64,000 nucleotides of DNA from Ptiloglossa arizonensis (GCF_051014685.1 NC_135060.1:1240001-1304000); one strand, 5' to 3'. Shown: positions 25,466-38,759, numbered from the stretch's first letter. Made by a program: numbers and translations. Notes: generated by a model not told the origin, from the letters alone.

Positions 25466-28273
25466 GACGGAGTCGCGGTGACTTGGCTCGCCACGGGGAA
25501 AGCCGACTAGCCAGGTAGGCAACCAAGAAAGAGACCAGGGGGCGGCAGCGTGGGGGTCGAAGTTGCTATAAATTCGCGAATGGACCGCCCAGCCGTCAAA
25601 GCGATCACCCGAGGCTTCCTTACCCCGAGTCCTTGCATACCGGCACCGATATTAAATGACAAAGGCCAAAGGCATACCTTGCCGAAGGGAAGGGTTGCCG
25701 GAGTAGCAAATTCTCGCGTACGAACCCCGAAGCATCCGCCGCCTGAGAGGCCAGAGCACTCCCTCTTCTCGTACCTTAAGTCGGCCCCTTACGTCGAGAG
25801 CCCATCCGTATCGGCATTTCGCGGCCAGGATATTTTAAATACGTACCCGCCGCGTCACCCCAGCCTCGGGTGCACAACTTTCAACCCTCTCGATGCGGGA
25901 TGAACGAGTTCGAGGACGCGGTTTCCAACCGGGGGCTTTGATGTCGTCTTAAAAAATATTAACGACGCGACATTTCGGGGCTGGGGGCCAAGGGGCGAGA
26001 TACCAAACGAGCGAAGCGGAAGTCAAGGAATTCGCCGGGTGTTTGTATACGCGTCCACGTACACGCGCGCTCCTAGATCCAAGGAATTTTTCTAACGAAT
26101 AAGCCTTCCGGGAGTGTTCGACCCCCTCCTCGTTTATATTGAAATAGTTTCGAGAATCGAAGCGCAGCCACGGAGACAAATATCGACTTTTAACCACTCA
26201 ACGAGAAAGCCAAGAACGACGAATTCCCTGACGACACGGGCGTCCTTTCAATATGGTAATTCTTCGGGTATATACCGCCATCGTCGCACCTATAAAGGAC
26301 GCGTCGATCAACCGCGCGTTTCCTGCGCTCGACTACGCTTGAAAACCTGCAGGGAGAGAGACCCCAAATGTTCCGTTTCCTGGTGGAATACACCATTCAA
26401 ACGTTCACGATCGCCTCGATCCCGCGCTTATTATTTCGCGAACAACGATCCTCGTGGATTCGCGTAGCCGTAAAATTGCGAAAAATTCGGAGAAGAATTA
26501 AAACACCGATTTTATTTTATCGTTTCGAAGAACTTGGACTCGAATGGACTTTAGTCGAGTATTCTTGTACGCGTACTCGATCTCTGCGTAGGTATTCTGA
26601 AATGCCAGGATACGAGACAAGTTGTACAATTTTTGTCCACTTTTTAGAGATTTCGTCACCTTCGAACGTTCGCCCGTATTCTTATCCTACGAAACATTCT
26701 TAACATTCTAACTTTCGTTCTTAAACTACGAAATAATTTAGTAATACCGAAAAGAGATCCTCATCCGTTACGGAACACTGGTAAGAAGGTTCGATCGTTG
26801 TAGCATCCACCTTGCCCGAGCGAACTATGGCGCGGGTTTAAAAAAGAACATCCGCTGCATCAGCGTACCTCGCTTCGCCCCTCCGTTTCGAACAATACTT
26901 CTGTGTCTAGACTCGAGTGGGCCGGTGTTTACGTAGGACCGTATGGCGGCAATAAAGAAATTAAGAGAACTTATCAGTTTCCGGAAAAGCACCTGGCGAA
27001 GCCGAACCTGTGATTACGAGTGGTCACAATAGAAACATTGTCTTTGGCCCCGATCCCCCGTTCTGCCTCTATCCCGAAGATCCGGGGCCCTGGTTGTTCC
27101 ACGACGGTACAAACGAAAGTCTGTAAACCATAGCGGCGCAATAAAGTCAGGAAATAGCGGAGAGCGGGGTGAGAATCGTTGAAAGAACGCGCGAGTTTTA
27201 CGAGTCTGACAAGCATTGTGCGCTCGCGGTGATTCTCGACGCCGGCGAACGAAATTTTATTATACATCCCGTGTCACTTGCGAGCCCGTAAATCGACATT
27301 TATTTAGGTGCGCATTGTTGCCTTCCCCACCTGCCCCGCGATAAGAATTTCCATAGTACCGGTACGCGTTTTTCCTTTAATCGAGCCCGAGATGCCTCGA
27401 CCACCTCCATTCGGATCACCGTAAAGAGGCCGCTGTGTTTCAACCTCACGGCAACCACCGAACAGTGAAGACCGTTCATTCTTCGAGAACCGATACCAGT
27501 TTCAACGTCTTCTTTTATTTCTACACTGCATTTAATTACAAAGAAACGTACGGGGTTTTAGTCGTTTCGATGTGCGCCGATTCATCGAGACGCGCTGTAA
27601 AACGTAGTTTCGTTGAAAATATAGAAATTATTCCTGCTACCGAATTCGAGTATCGTGTACAACGTAACCCCCTGTCCGAAAAAAAATCCCAAAAAACCAA
27701 CAAAGTTATCCGATGTAAATACCCACGGAGGAACCATTTGTTCTCTTACCGAATAAAAGTTGTACATATAGGTGGGTTCACAGCCGAATCGTGTAAAATT
27801 CTCGCGAAATCACAATAATCGCGTATTGTTCCGTACCTTCCAGTCCACCTTTGGGACTTCGTTTAATACAACTCGTAATAAAACGGTTAAACCACCCCCG
27901 GTAAATTAGTGGGTATAACTAAAGTTCGCTCGCGCGCGGATCTCGCGTAATTCAGCGAATCGGTGCCGGATATATTCGTAGCGTTTCTTTTTTAACGGGC
28001 CAGAGGCGACAATCGAATTATCGCGCGGTGGCCTAAGGGGTATGGGGAACGCGCGCATCGACGCACGAGCGAACGCAGAGGATGGTTCGCCGCGGGTAGA
28101 AGCGTACTCGACCCCATCCTTTCATGGCCTATTGATTCCCAATTTCACCGATAATGGTCGGGGAGCGGGCTTTTTTTTTTACGCGGATACACTTGTTGAG
28201 CTCGCTCGAACGGTGAGGGGCGATTTTGCATCGGCCTGCGAACGGGACGTATCCTTCCTTTTTTTCCCCGTCC
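25466..28273. other. Unannotated stretch, no gene seen
   Basis: The part at 25530-26400 is GC-moderate, with overlapping frames of 60-117 codons on both strands and no domain. From 28020 the sequence becomes strongly GC-rich. No repeat or RNA gene is recognised. Confidence 0.45.
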
Positions 28274-28324
28274 CCACCACCTACATCACCTACACCACCT
28301 ACACCAGCTACACCACCACCACCC
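28274..28324. repeat. Imperfect CCACCTACA-type microsatellite
   Basis: ACC/TAC triplets are mixed into an approximate 9-bp unit (ACCACCTAC) over about 50 bases. They translate to a Thr-Tyr-rich string in a plus-strand frame and a Gly-rich string in a minus-strand frame, both of them repeat by-products. Confidence 0.8.
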
Positions 28325-30830
28325 CTCCCTGCTTCCTTTTTTCGCACCCACTCCCCTCCGCTCCGGGGGGAGAATATGGTGTTCTCGCCCCATGTTCACG
28401 TGGGACGTGCAGGGGCTGATTTTATGGCGTGTTTGGGGCGATGCAGACATAAACGCGAGCCGAGTCGAACGACAGGGACGGGGGAATTCTCCATACCCCA
28501 AGTGGACCTAGACTCGACGCGAGGGGGTATCTTCGCTCGGGGATTGGGGACGCGAACGGAAGAAATCTTGGCCCCTGGAATTCTTACGAGTGGCGTCGTT
28601 TCGTGCCCCAGTTGAGCGGAAACGAACCTCTGATTTGTATCGGTGCTAGTCCGGAATATTGCGCCCTGGAATCGCTCGTTTCGATTCATCTTTACCCAGA
28701 AACGGAACGGAATCGTTTTCTAGGTTTTAAAAATACGTCGAAGATTCGATTTCTATCTAATTAGCGAAAAAGTTTTTCTACCGATCGATGCTTCGTAAGG
28801 ATCTAGGCAGCGGTAGCTGCGTGTAAATTGTTCGGTTCTTGGTTCGTCGTTGATTCGTTGGTTACTTCGATGGGAAAAAGAAGCGAGAACTCTTTTAAAA
28901 CGAGGCCAATCGGGGTACTTCGAAATCAAACCCTTTCTGGTCGAAGTGGAGAAAAAACAGAAAGAGGCGAGACCGACTCTTCGGAAAGAGCTGTTTGACG
29001 TAAGAAGGGTCGCCGATGTAATGGGGTTGCTGCTGAATTAAAGGAGACCCTATGATTATTGCCGGGAAAGGACTGGACAGAAGGGTGCGACAGGATGCCG
29101 GAAGGGACAATCGGTTTGGCTAACCGAAGCAAACATCAGTTGACCGGAATCGTTTGAACGAGGACCAGGCCTTTGAAACGCGCAACGCGTCTGACAAAAC
29201 AATTGACGATAGACCTCGACTTGAAATTAATAGCAAACGTAGACGGTGATACGAATTAAGAACAACTGGTTGAATAGCGATCAAAAAATAAGAAGAGTAA
29301 TTCGAAGATTCGTTCGGAAGAAAGTTTTCCGTACACGTTTGTCACGAATTGCCAAAAATCGACACGTTTCGATAAAAAAATTATTAAAAACGAATCGTAG
29401 AGATTTTTCCTCCGTACCGCAGCACTTACCCTTCGAGTCTACTGGTTTCCAGAGAGTCTTCCCGTTTGTTTTGTCTATCCTTTCTTTCTGCCCCTTCGCC
29501 TCCTGTTATCTTCGTTCAAATAGACATCGCCACTCTTTTCTGTATAATACTGCCGTTTCAACTGCTAGCACTCTCCATTCATTGGATAATGCTGAACCCC
29601 TCTTCTCGTGCTCTTGAGAGAGATCAAGAGAACGGTAACAGTAATAGCCCTTCAAAGATACTTTGCGCGTTTGCATTTTCAACGAGAGCAGAACTATCTT
29701 TGGCGCGCGACGACGTTATCGATTTCAATAACAATCATTTTCAACGAGACGAGTTCGGGGTGGAAAGAACTCTGTAGGCGGTTTGCGACCGAAAATGATT
29801 TCGATTCTCCGTTACTTCTGTTTTCGAGTACTTTTAAAAACGAATCGCTATTGTTAATCCTCGCAATACCGGCAGTTCGAACGATCACGAATGACGACTC
29901 GCGACTAAACTTTTAAAGAAACTTGTATCAACGATACAATTGAACCGTGTCTCTCTATTAATCGACGCGTAACTTTATAAAAAAGTAAGTTTCGCGTGTT
30001 CGTTTCTCAAAGAATTCTAAAAGTTACTCGGTTACGATCGAGAATGACTCGGGCAACGTCGACTGGTACTTAAATCGTTCTCTTTAAACGACGATTTTCT
30101 GGAAAGTGGAACAGTCGTTATCGTTAACCGTACTCTTTCGAACCGAAGAAAACGGTCTACCCAACACCTAAATGTATTAAATTCCGTTCGGTTCGGACAA
30201 GTATCGCCGTGTTCGAGTTCAGATCGAACAACTGGTCCCACGGTAGCGTTAGCTGCTCCGTACAGTACCGGTCCGACCGTGGTAGCACCAGACGGTGCTG
30301 AGAAACTTTTCTCATCCGCTTCGATATTTACCGGAGATTATTGAATCGGGTTCGAAAATTAAAGAAACCGAGAAACGAGGGAATTAAAGGAAGAGGGTAC
30401 CGAGGAGGCGATCGGTGAGGGGAATCCCGGGCTCCTCTCTTCTCTTTTCGATCTCGACGCTGATACCCGGGCGTAATTACTAATAAGTTTTCGACACGAA
30501 ACGAGGTGAGGAAAAGGGAGAGGGTTAATCCGAAAGTACGACCAAAAGGGGTTCCCAGTCTTGATACTCAGCAGACGGAGGACCCGTGGGGGCAATGAGA
30601 AACGGTAGGAGGGGTGAAAACGGGCGCTAGAGAGCAGAAGATCACCCTCGGGTTCCCGTCGAGCCGAAGGAAGCCGGATGGCTAAAACCAGTTAAAGATT
30701 TGCGATGTCTTTTCGATCCCGAGCCGAGATATTCGTAATTACTGTTTGTGTTTCTCTCCGACGGCGCCGTATTTATCCCCCACGGAACCCGTTCACCCCC
30801 GACTCTCGTATCTTTCGAACTCTTCGAGCC
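28325..30830. other. Unannotated stretch, no gene seen
   Basis: A GC-rich island continues to about 28620 and ordinary sequence follows. Frames of 97-129 codons near 28226-28689 lie on both strands and owe their length to GC-rich composition. No domain or RNA gene is recognised. Confidence 0.45.
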
Positions 30831-30854
30831 TCCCCCCCTCCCCCTCCCCCTCCC
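30831..30854 (-). other. C-run array; G-quadruplex motif on the minus strand
   Basis: Seven C, five C, five C and three C are separated by single T residues. On the minus strand this gives four G-runs with one-nucleotide loops, the arrangement expected to fold most stably as a parallel G-quadruplex; the plus strand could form an i-motif. It lies in a CpG-rich island at about 30400-31180. A biological role is inference. Confidence 0.7.
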
Positions 30855-33840
30855 TTCACCGCCTTTAAATTCACGTCCCTGATTCCCGATTCCTCCGGCT
30901 TTCCGCCTCGCTCTTCGGGCCCTCTTCCGATTGCTCCTTGCAGAACCGTCGATCCTTATCTTCACGGGGGCGATGAAAGCGGCTGGGAGTGGCGTTCTTG
31001 AAAGGGTGCCGCGAGTTTTCGGATATCGAGGATCCTTTTAACCCGCTGCATCTGATTTATCGGCCAAGTGTTACGCGACCGAAGTACTCGCGCCAGTTTT
31101 TATCGCGGGAACTCGACCCCTCCATCCGCAGTTCTCTCCTCTCAACTTTCGCGCACACTTTTCCACTTCCTTGCTGAATAAAATCTCGCACTTCTTTTAG
31201 ACGAGTACGAAAATTATTCTCCGATCGTATTTCATTGTGCGTTGGTTTTTTTTTTTATTTCAATAGCATTTCGATACCGCGAGCCCGCAAGGATACCTGC
31301 TGGCCCCTAACAATGCTCCAGTATTCGACGTAGATTACGAATTATTTGGATCACGATGTCCACTACGAGGTCAATAAAATAATTTCACACGTTAAAATTT
31401 CCGTTAATTAACTTGTTTACGATGGTTACCATACACGTGCTGTGACGTCATCATAGAAATACCTGTCACAGCCAACGATCCGAATGACGTATCTTTGCAA
31501 AGCAGTAATTTCCCGATTCACGTGACGCGTGTCTATTTTTACACTCGTTAGAAACTATCAAGAGAGATGTATGGAAATTAACGTTTATAAAATAGATAAG
31601 AGTTTAATTTGTTTTTTATTCGTAGTAATTACAAAACAAATATTTTATCGCCTATAATCGTGTACCTTTGTACAAAATTAATACAGAATAATAAAACATA
31701 ACTCTTTCGTTCGTTAAGAGAGTGGGAACTGTATGTACACGTGTCGTCTTGAACAGATTAAATCTAAATTTCTCGATCCAAGGTTATTTCGAGGTCATAG
31801 AATGCTCGGTCGATGAATTTGTATTGACGTCAGCTAGAATGTTCTATAATAAACAATATATGATTGAATTTAAGAAAAAAATTGACAGGTAAAAAAATGA
31901 CTTGAATAAACTATGTTTTCTATCGATGTATGCATCTCTTCGAATAGTGAAAAAAAGTCTCGAGATGTTTTCAATACAATGACAAATAATGGAAATATTT
32001 CAGGGTCCTGTTTCTTGTGACTCACCCTGTATATTTCAGGCCCGTAACGATATCGATGACCGTTTTTCAGCTGCTTCGGTCTTAAACAAAAAGATTAGGA
32101 ACACCAAGATTCTTAGCGCGATACAGGTAAATAATGATCGCGTCGATGAGTATCGATGAAGCTGTTGCTAGAAACACGTTAAACGAGGCTTCCCCACTGC
32201 TGGACAAACGTGGATACAGGCTTTACGCCGATCAAATCCGAAAGCTTATGGTCTTATTTAAGGTGTTAACTGTAAAGTAGGATCTCCCCGATGCTCTCCA
32301 TTTTAATACCGGTCGAGACAATATTTTCTTCGCGGAGCGATCGAAAAGGAAACACTCGATTCTCAGGTTTTAAAACCTGTGAATTAAAAAGTAAAATTAA
32401 AAAGAGGTCTAAAATTGGTGAATACGGTCGCGATTCTTCGAGCATCCTAGCACGAAAATCGATTCTCGGTCGACTTTGCAAAATTTGATACGGAGAACAT
32501 AGAAAACACAGATGCGGCAACAAACGCCGCGAACTCTTTCTCTGAAATATATTTGTTACGCGTATGCTTATAATTACGCAGGCGGAGAATACGAAACGTA
32601 TGATTAAGGTAATGGCTTCTGGCTGGTGGTCAACATCCATGGAAATCGTAATATACGGTGGTTAAAGCCAGGTGTCGGAATCAATCAATATTTTACGATC
32701 GCTAATAATCAGCTTGGACAGTCGCGGCGTGACACGCGTTGACTACTCTACAATGTTGCGAGTATTTTTACGCGAGGTCGTTCGTCATTGTGTCTACCGT
32801 GAAGCGGTTATTGTGACTAGGATACGCGAAATTTATATTCGACGTCTCAATTCGGAGTTTCACCGCGAACCATTAACCAGCGACAAGTTCTTGCGCCAGG
32901 AAACGAGTAACTCAGAGTCCCATGGTCGAACGTTTATTATAACCCCGATCGGGGTAATGGCTGAAACTCGTCTTAGAATTCAAGAACCGAACGTTAATCG
33001 CGTTAGTTGTTTTGTAACAGCAACTGGCGCGGTACCAATAAAATGATCATCAGGATTTCAACTGGACAGCATTGGCCAGCAGCGAAGTGTCTTCGACCGG
33101 GAACCTTCTAACGACCAAAGGACCCTCGTTTGCCATCAGAATGCTTTTGGGGGGTAATGTTTTCCTTCCCGACTCGGCGGCTTGATTTATTTTATTGCTC
33201 CTGGCCTAACGTTCGGCGTTTATTTCGTCGAATTACAAGAAAGGGGTTGCTCGCGCCACTCGCTAAAAGGCGACCCACCCTCGCTCCCATACCCCTTTCT
33301 TTATCCATTTCTCAACTCCCAGATTCCGTAACCTTATGCTTCCTTCGATCGCGGGATATTGGACTCGAAAAAATGTCCAAACGACGAAACCACGAGGTTC
33401 GAACGCGCATACGCGTCGAAAATAGTTGAATTGGACGCGTTAAAATTAGGACTGAACACATCCATACGACATTAAAGCCTCTGACTCATCTTCGGCCTTG
33501 CACGTATTCCTGTCTTTAGTCATTTCTCAGCATTCGGGTATGAACATTTTATTCTTCCTTCGGCGGTAGGTGCTACGGAGTATTTCTTTACGAAAATGTT
33601 GACAATTGTTTCGTTGCAACGTTACGCGCAAATATGGAACGCATCCTGTAATAAGTAAGAACGGATTTTATTAACTTGGACCGCTGGTTTTTAACAAATA
33701 CGGTCGACGTAAAAATGGCGTTGATAATATTCGTATCGATCTACACAATTTTAGGGAAAATGGAAAATCTTTCTATTCAGCCTCCCAAAAATTATTTTAA
33801 CCGCAGAGATTCAAAACTGTAAACGCTACTTAAAAAGTGA
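30855..33840. other. Unannotated stretch with two CRE-type palindromes
   Basis: TGACGTCA occurs at 31443-31450 and 31825-31832, with an ATGACGTAT half-site near 31482 and CACGTGAC near 31521. The motif GTGACTCACCCTGTATAT is at 32017-32034. Overlapping frames of 99-124 codons at 32266-33429 show no domain. No gene is called. Confidence 0.4.
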
Positions 33841-34086
33841 TATCGACGCTTCTCGTAAACTAATTTCCAATTTATATTTTCAAAAGGCGAATCGAGAAAA
33901 ATAAAAATGGACAACTGTACACAGAGTCCATCGAAACGAGTTTAGAACCACGAACGCGTAGAAATATCGAGGTTTCTCGTAAACTAAATTTCCAATTTAT
34001 ATTTTGAAAAACCGATTCAAGGAAAACAAGAACGGGCACGCGTATACAGAGTCCATCCGAAGCTCGCAGTCTAGCAAATGTCGGAA
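33841..34086. repeat. Tandem duplication, 124-bp unit, 2 copies
   Basis: TATCGACGCTTCTCGTAAAC at 33841 recurs as TATCGAGGTTTCTCGTAAAC at 33965. TTTCCAATTTATATTTT is shared, and ACAGAGTCCATC closes both copies. The offset is 124 bases. A minus-strand frame (33872-34096) shows the same peptide segment twice, simply because 124 bases were duplicated with small indels. Confidence 0.92.
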
Positions 34087-34982
34087 ACCAATGCAACGTG
34101 CATAAGAAATGGTTTCCAGAGGCATCTTAATGTTTGCGATGTTACGGTTGTGGGGCTGCTATGATAATTGTAATGAACGCCTCGAGATTCCGCGAGCCCA
34201 TCTGCGCCCACGTTCCGCCACCCGTAGCCACCCCACAGACGCCGCTTCGAGGAACGAACGAGCAACGCTCTCTGTACAAACTCGGGAGCTCTTAAGTACC
34301 GAACTTGTTAGAATTGATTTAAGTGCTGAATGCTAAATCAACCGAAGGGCCCACCCTTCCAGCGAGCCTCGGCAAAGAGGGGGTAAGCGAAAGAGAAAAT
34401 TTACGAGTCGCTCGCGTTTACGCGCATCCTCCTGTGGACCCTCGATGTAATCGGTATTTCGCGCGGATCTGGACGAAACTTAATGGAAAGGTACCCGCCC
34501 GTTTCTTCGATCCTGTTTGTCGACTAACCTCCTCGCGTGTCTACGATCGAGGTACAAGCCGGCCAACTTGAAAGGAAACGCCTAGACGTCTCCGAAAGAA
34601 ACGTAATCTTGAACGGTAGTCGTGTCAGGTGTTACACGTGTTCCATAACTGACGTATGCAAACAATCTACTGTTGTTAGCACGTGACCGATGCCGGATTA
34701 CGCATTGTATCGGAGACCGGTGAAATTTTCGATTTACGAACAAGATTTATTCTTTATTTATTCGCCGACTAGGAGAGTCATTTGTACAGCTTGTTCCTCG
34801 AGGAAAGCGAATATCTTTGCCGGTGTACTTGGCAGGTCGTTCTGAATCGAAAAATATATATCAAGGATCTTGATTGGTTCGTTCTCCGGGTAATCGTGGT
34901 TTACTTTATTTATGTATCGCGCAAATAGCCAAGCCCTAGCAGTGGACTATCGCGAGTGACGACATCGGAAATGATTTACTAG
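34087..34982. other. Unannotated stretch upstream of a transposase relic
   Basis: No gene is recognised. Inspecting the frame of the downstream transposase relic through this stretch showed no further extension of similarity, and a TAG at 34980-34982 closes the frame. Confidence 0.4.
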
Positions 34983-35450
34983 AATCGAGTGGCAACGATC
35001 GTTAAAATTTCGAATTCCAATTGCAAATTTCGTCAAAAGTTATCCAGCATATTTGCCATGCGTGACACCTCGAAGCTTATTTTCATCGAATTCCGAGGAC
35101 GAACATTATCCATACGTTTTGCACCAATTTGTGAAAAAGAAACGATCATTCTCACGATGTCTAAAAATACGACAGGAAGACTGCAACCTCTCGACGTTCT
35201 CGATTTCCGTATTTGGAAGAATTCTCTCAAAACTTTCTCGCATCGAGTCATTTTACTTAATCATAACGTTAATTTACACCACAGAAACAGTGTTACGAAG
35301 ATAAAATCTTTTACGCGTAATCAGCTTTTCTTGTCTAGATTCAAAAATACGTTTAAACATTCATCGTACAAAAGTGAATACCTAGAGTTCCATTTTCGTA
35401 TCAAGCATTTCTTTCCGGAGGATCGCTACTGTGAAAGTTACATCCGATAA
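34983..35450 (+). pseudogene. DDE-superfamily transposase relic, C-terminal part
   Basis: A single open frame of 155 codons runs between TAG at 34980 and TAA at 35448; its first ATG is at 35058. From about residue 20 it follows, in order, the pattern I remember for a widespread arthropod DDE transposase family (Tc1/mariner/pogo-like). It starts with a SLLLLDSW-like segment read here as SKLIFIEF, where the usual Asp is Glu. Then come ILTMSKNTTGRLQPLDV and FRIWKNS, then VNLHHRNSVTKIKSF, NQL, and FKHSSYKSEY. It ends in KHFFPEDRYC, resembling the family's terminal Cys-rich tail. The segment that should link YKSEY to KHFF is mostly missing, and the N-terminal DNA-binding half is absent. It is therefore a fragment, although this frame has no stop codon. 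The family assignment is from memory of the motif order, not from a search. Confidence 0.6.
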
Positions 35451-38400
35451 ACTTTCTTCAACCGTGCAACATTTTTTGAATGTTAACGACCATTGTGATA
35501 TATGTGTGCTTATTCGACCGCGTCGTACCTCGTTAACGGAGATTGGTGTAAATTGTTACTCGTGTGCTTGTATACATGCGTGATCTATTTATGTACGGTA
35601 TTTCTGTATGCACGTGCACTTATAAACAAAAATGTACGCAACACGAATTTCATTGCAAGCATTACTTACTTAGGAACTGTCAGTTACGATGACAAAAAAT
35701 ACTACGACACTTGAACTTTCAACAACTGTAAATATACGAACGAGTCGACGGATCTACACGAAACCATTTTTAGAAAAATAAAACGACGAACACAATAGCT
35801 GCATTTCTTATCGAACGACAAAACTTATCGATCGTTCTTTGATAGTAAAATGTAATATTTTGGTCGTGTATGCGTTCTTGGAATCTGGTATAAATCATCG
35901 TATAAAACCTGAAGCTTTACCACCGATACAGAAAAGTAATAAACACGACCGATAAAGTTTAATCCAAATTCAATCGAAATGATCGTTTCACACTTTGATC
36001 TCGCTAATTTCTCTTATTACACATTTGCGTTTACATTATCGTTTTGTTGTTGCTTCTACCGATATACACAGTACATATTCGTAGACGTTGTATTTTAAGG
36101 TTAGGTCTACAAATGTCACCTCCGGTGCACCTTGGCTCTCCGCGCACTTATCTCTCTCGTATCTCGTCTCTCGCGGTAAACGAATGTTTATTCAGCTCGC
36201 ATATCGCGAGATTCGTGCAACAAATACGTTAGATGGATAAATAACGAACGGCGCGTCACCGTGCACCCCAAGATCTCTACCAATGACGGTGGACTCGGAA
36301 AACGAAACGGAGGAAAACGTTTAAAATAGCTGCAAAATAATCGCTCGCTCCAATCGGATCATCCACTCATCATCGAGCCGCAAACGAGCGTATTTCAACC
36401 AGGTGACTCACCCTGACCGCTCCACTTAGCATAATAAATCAGGAGCGTCAACACCGGACCAATTAACGCAGCGGTCATTCGGAGCTGGATCGACTTTCGG
36501 AAAGCAAGCGGTGCTATTACGAGTCGGTTCGTGAGGTCAAGCAAGAACGACTTCCAAGAGTCCGAAACACGCATGGCCGTGTATCCGCGATGACGCACAT
36601 ATCCGTCGCGTTTTATTACACGTGTCCAGGCCTCTGAGAGCGGCTCAAGGGAGCGAGCAATATCCATAAATCAGAAGTATCGTTGAACAAGCCGAGAGAG
36701 TCCTCGGCCTCCGCAGAGTCGTCACCGCGTTATCGAGTTGAGCAATGAACTCCGGATCTTTATGTAGATCGTATCGGTCCGCCGTGACACGTGGAGAGTG
36801 TGAGAACTGCCACGAACGACGCTGATGGACGCGGACTTACAAGGAAGTTGGACGGAGCGAGTTCTTGAACAGAGTTCGGTATCAACTGATGGATTCTTCT
36901 GCGCGCGCAGGAATTCCAAGATCAGGGGATTATACCGTACTCGCAGGAGCCTTTCGTTCGCCCGTGAACACGAAACCGGGATTTGCCACGATTCTCGCAG
37001 CGGCCGGACGTACCTCTCGACTTGCGTTCGACGTCGTTGTTTTCGAGTTGGTCGCTCTTGGTACGCGTGCGTTGCGACACGTTTGCGTTCCAATACACTT
37101 CGCAGGTAGCACCTTCGTTGCCGCTAACGATTCATTTCATACCGGGCGTGTATTTTATTCGTATAATCCGACACTTTATCGTTTTCGCTTCAGATTCTTT
37201 TCTTTTGGGACCTTCGTATCGAACGTCGTATCGCACAGCGGTCAAATATTAAATAAAGTACTCTTTTCCTTTTCATCCACCGTTATTGCCGTAATCCTTA
37301 TACACAAGTCGATGCGCCACTGTAGAGGTCTTTCGTTGATACGTGTTAATTTCGTACTCTCTGGAAGACGTTTCCTTCGTTGAAATTGAGATAACCTTCA
37401 AAAGTACTCTTAGAATTTTTGATCTCTGAAGTTGAATTTTAACCGCGTATTGGACATTTTACGTTTCTTTTCTCTCTTACTTCTCGATAAATAAAATTTA
37501 CGCTAAATTCTTCGGTCCACCGCGCGATATTATCTTCGCGTGTTCGTTTCTGTTTAAAATTAATCACGCGAAAAGAGAAATAAGCATCCAACCCATTAAA
37601 GCCAAAGACGTCCGCAATATCAATATTTCTATTCCCGCGTCGACGAAATAAGAAATACAAAAGTGGCGGTACGACTAATTCTTCTTGGTTTCTCACATTT
37701 ATAACAAAAAATTGAATTCGGACGCGAACAGGTTGTAGCGAGTAGGAAACGTTATCGCCGAGAAACGCCGATGAAACGAATCGCCGGGCGATAGAATCTA
37801 AAAATCTTAATCCCCGACTAGAAAGGAGTCTCGAGAAGTACGTCACGGAGACGCGTGTTTTTCAATGGCGGGGGAAAAAAAAAAGGCCACTGGTTAGCAG
37901 TGGCTGCGAACGGCAACAAACACGACGGAACAAAATGATTGAAACACGGCCCGGTATATTGCCCTTATACGGAGCCAGCGGTGAATCCGCGCAAGGAGAG
38001 AAGAAACTGCCCCGGCGACGTTAATTTGTGAACGATTACGGGCACCTGGTGCGTACCGCTGGCCTCCGGAGACAAAGAGACGCGCGAGAGGTCGTGGCGT
38101 AACGAGCCGGCCATCGCGCATTCTTTCCCCAGGCGCGGACTTCTCGTCCTGCCGCAATGTTTTCCGCGGACACTCGGTAATTCCAAAGGCTGGCCGTAAT
38201 TTCTGGTGCGATGTTCAAAATTCCACGGGATATTGGCCGCCTTCGAGACTCTCGCTCCGGTTGAATCGAGATTCGATGTACAACCTCCTCGCGGCACCGC
38301 CGCGAATATTACCCGGAATTTGCGGTACATTTTATCCATTAAAGAAATCGGAGAGATTTTACGCTCCTTTGCGATAATACGATGCGTATCGTCGTTCTTG

Positions 38401-38675
38401 CGACAGAGCCACGTTTCGATCGATTAAGCAAATTTGGCAATACGAAATACATTTGCAGCGAAAATTGTAGATGCGTTCCTTGTATTCGTTTTACCCAGAA
38501 AATTCGATGGCCACGAGGAAATATGTAACTTGTAACAGGGCCAGGGATCGTGACAAGTAGATCGGTCAGAGCGGAGGTCGGTCTTCGTCGCGAACCAACT
38601 GGCGCGGATGAATTTACATGTACGGTGTAAACTGAGTAAGCTGTTTCTCCAGTTTGTCCGACGGAGAATAGTGGA
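35451..38675. other. Unannotated stretch, no gene seen
   Basis: A 172-codon plus-strand frame (36865-37383, TTG-initiated) overlaps frames on the other strand and shows no domain. A 135-codon minus-strand frame lies at 37439-37846. GTGACTCACCCTGACC at 36403-36418 echoes the motif at 32017. Nothing is recognised as a gene. Confidence 0.4.
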
Positions 38676-38695
38676 AAGAGAGAGAGAGAGAGAGC

Positions 38696-38758
<63 letters not shown>
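38676..38758. repeat. Dinucleotide microsatellite (GA)n
   Basis: About 83 bases of AG/GA are interrupted by only a C at about 38695 and an extra AA at 38701. It is the longest simple repeat of the window and gives an Arg-Glu string in one frame. Confidence 0.98.

Positions 38759-38759
<1 letters not shown>

Noticed and set aside
36865..37383. 172-codon plus-strand frame
   Set aside because: It begins only at a TTG, has no domain, and overlaps minus-strand frames; CpG-rich composition explains it.
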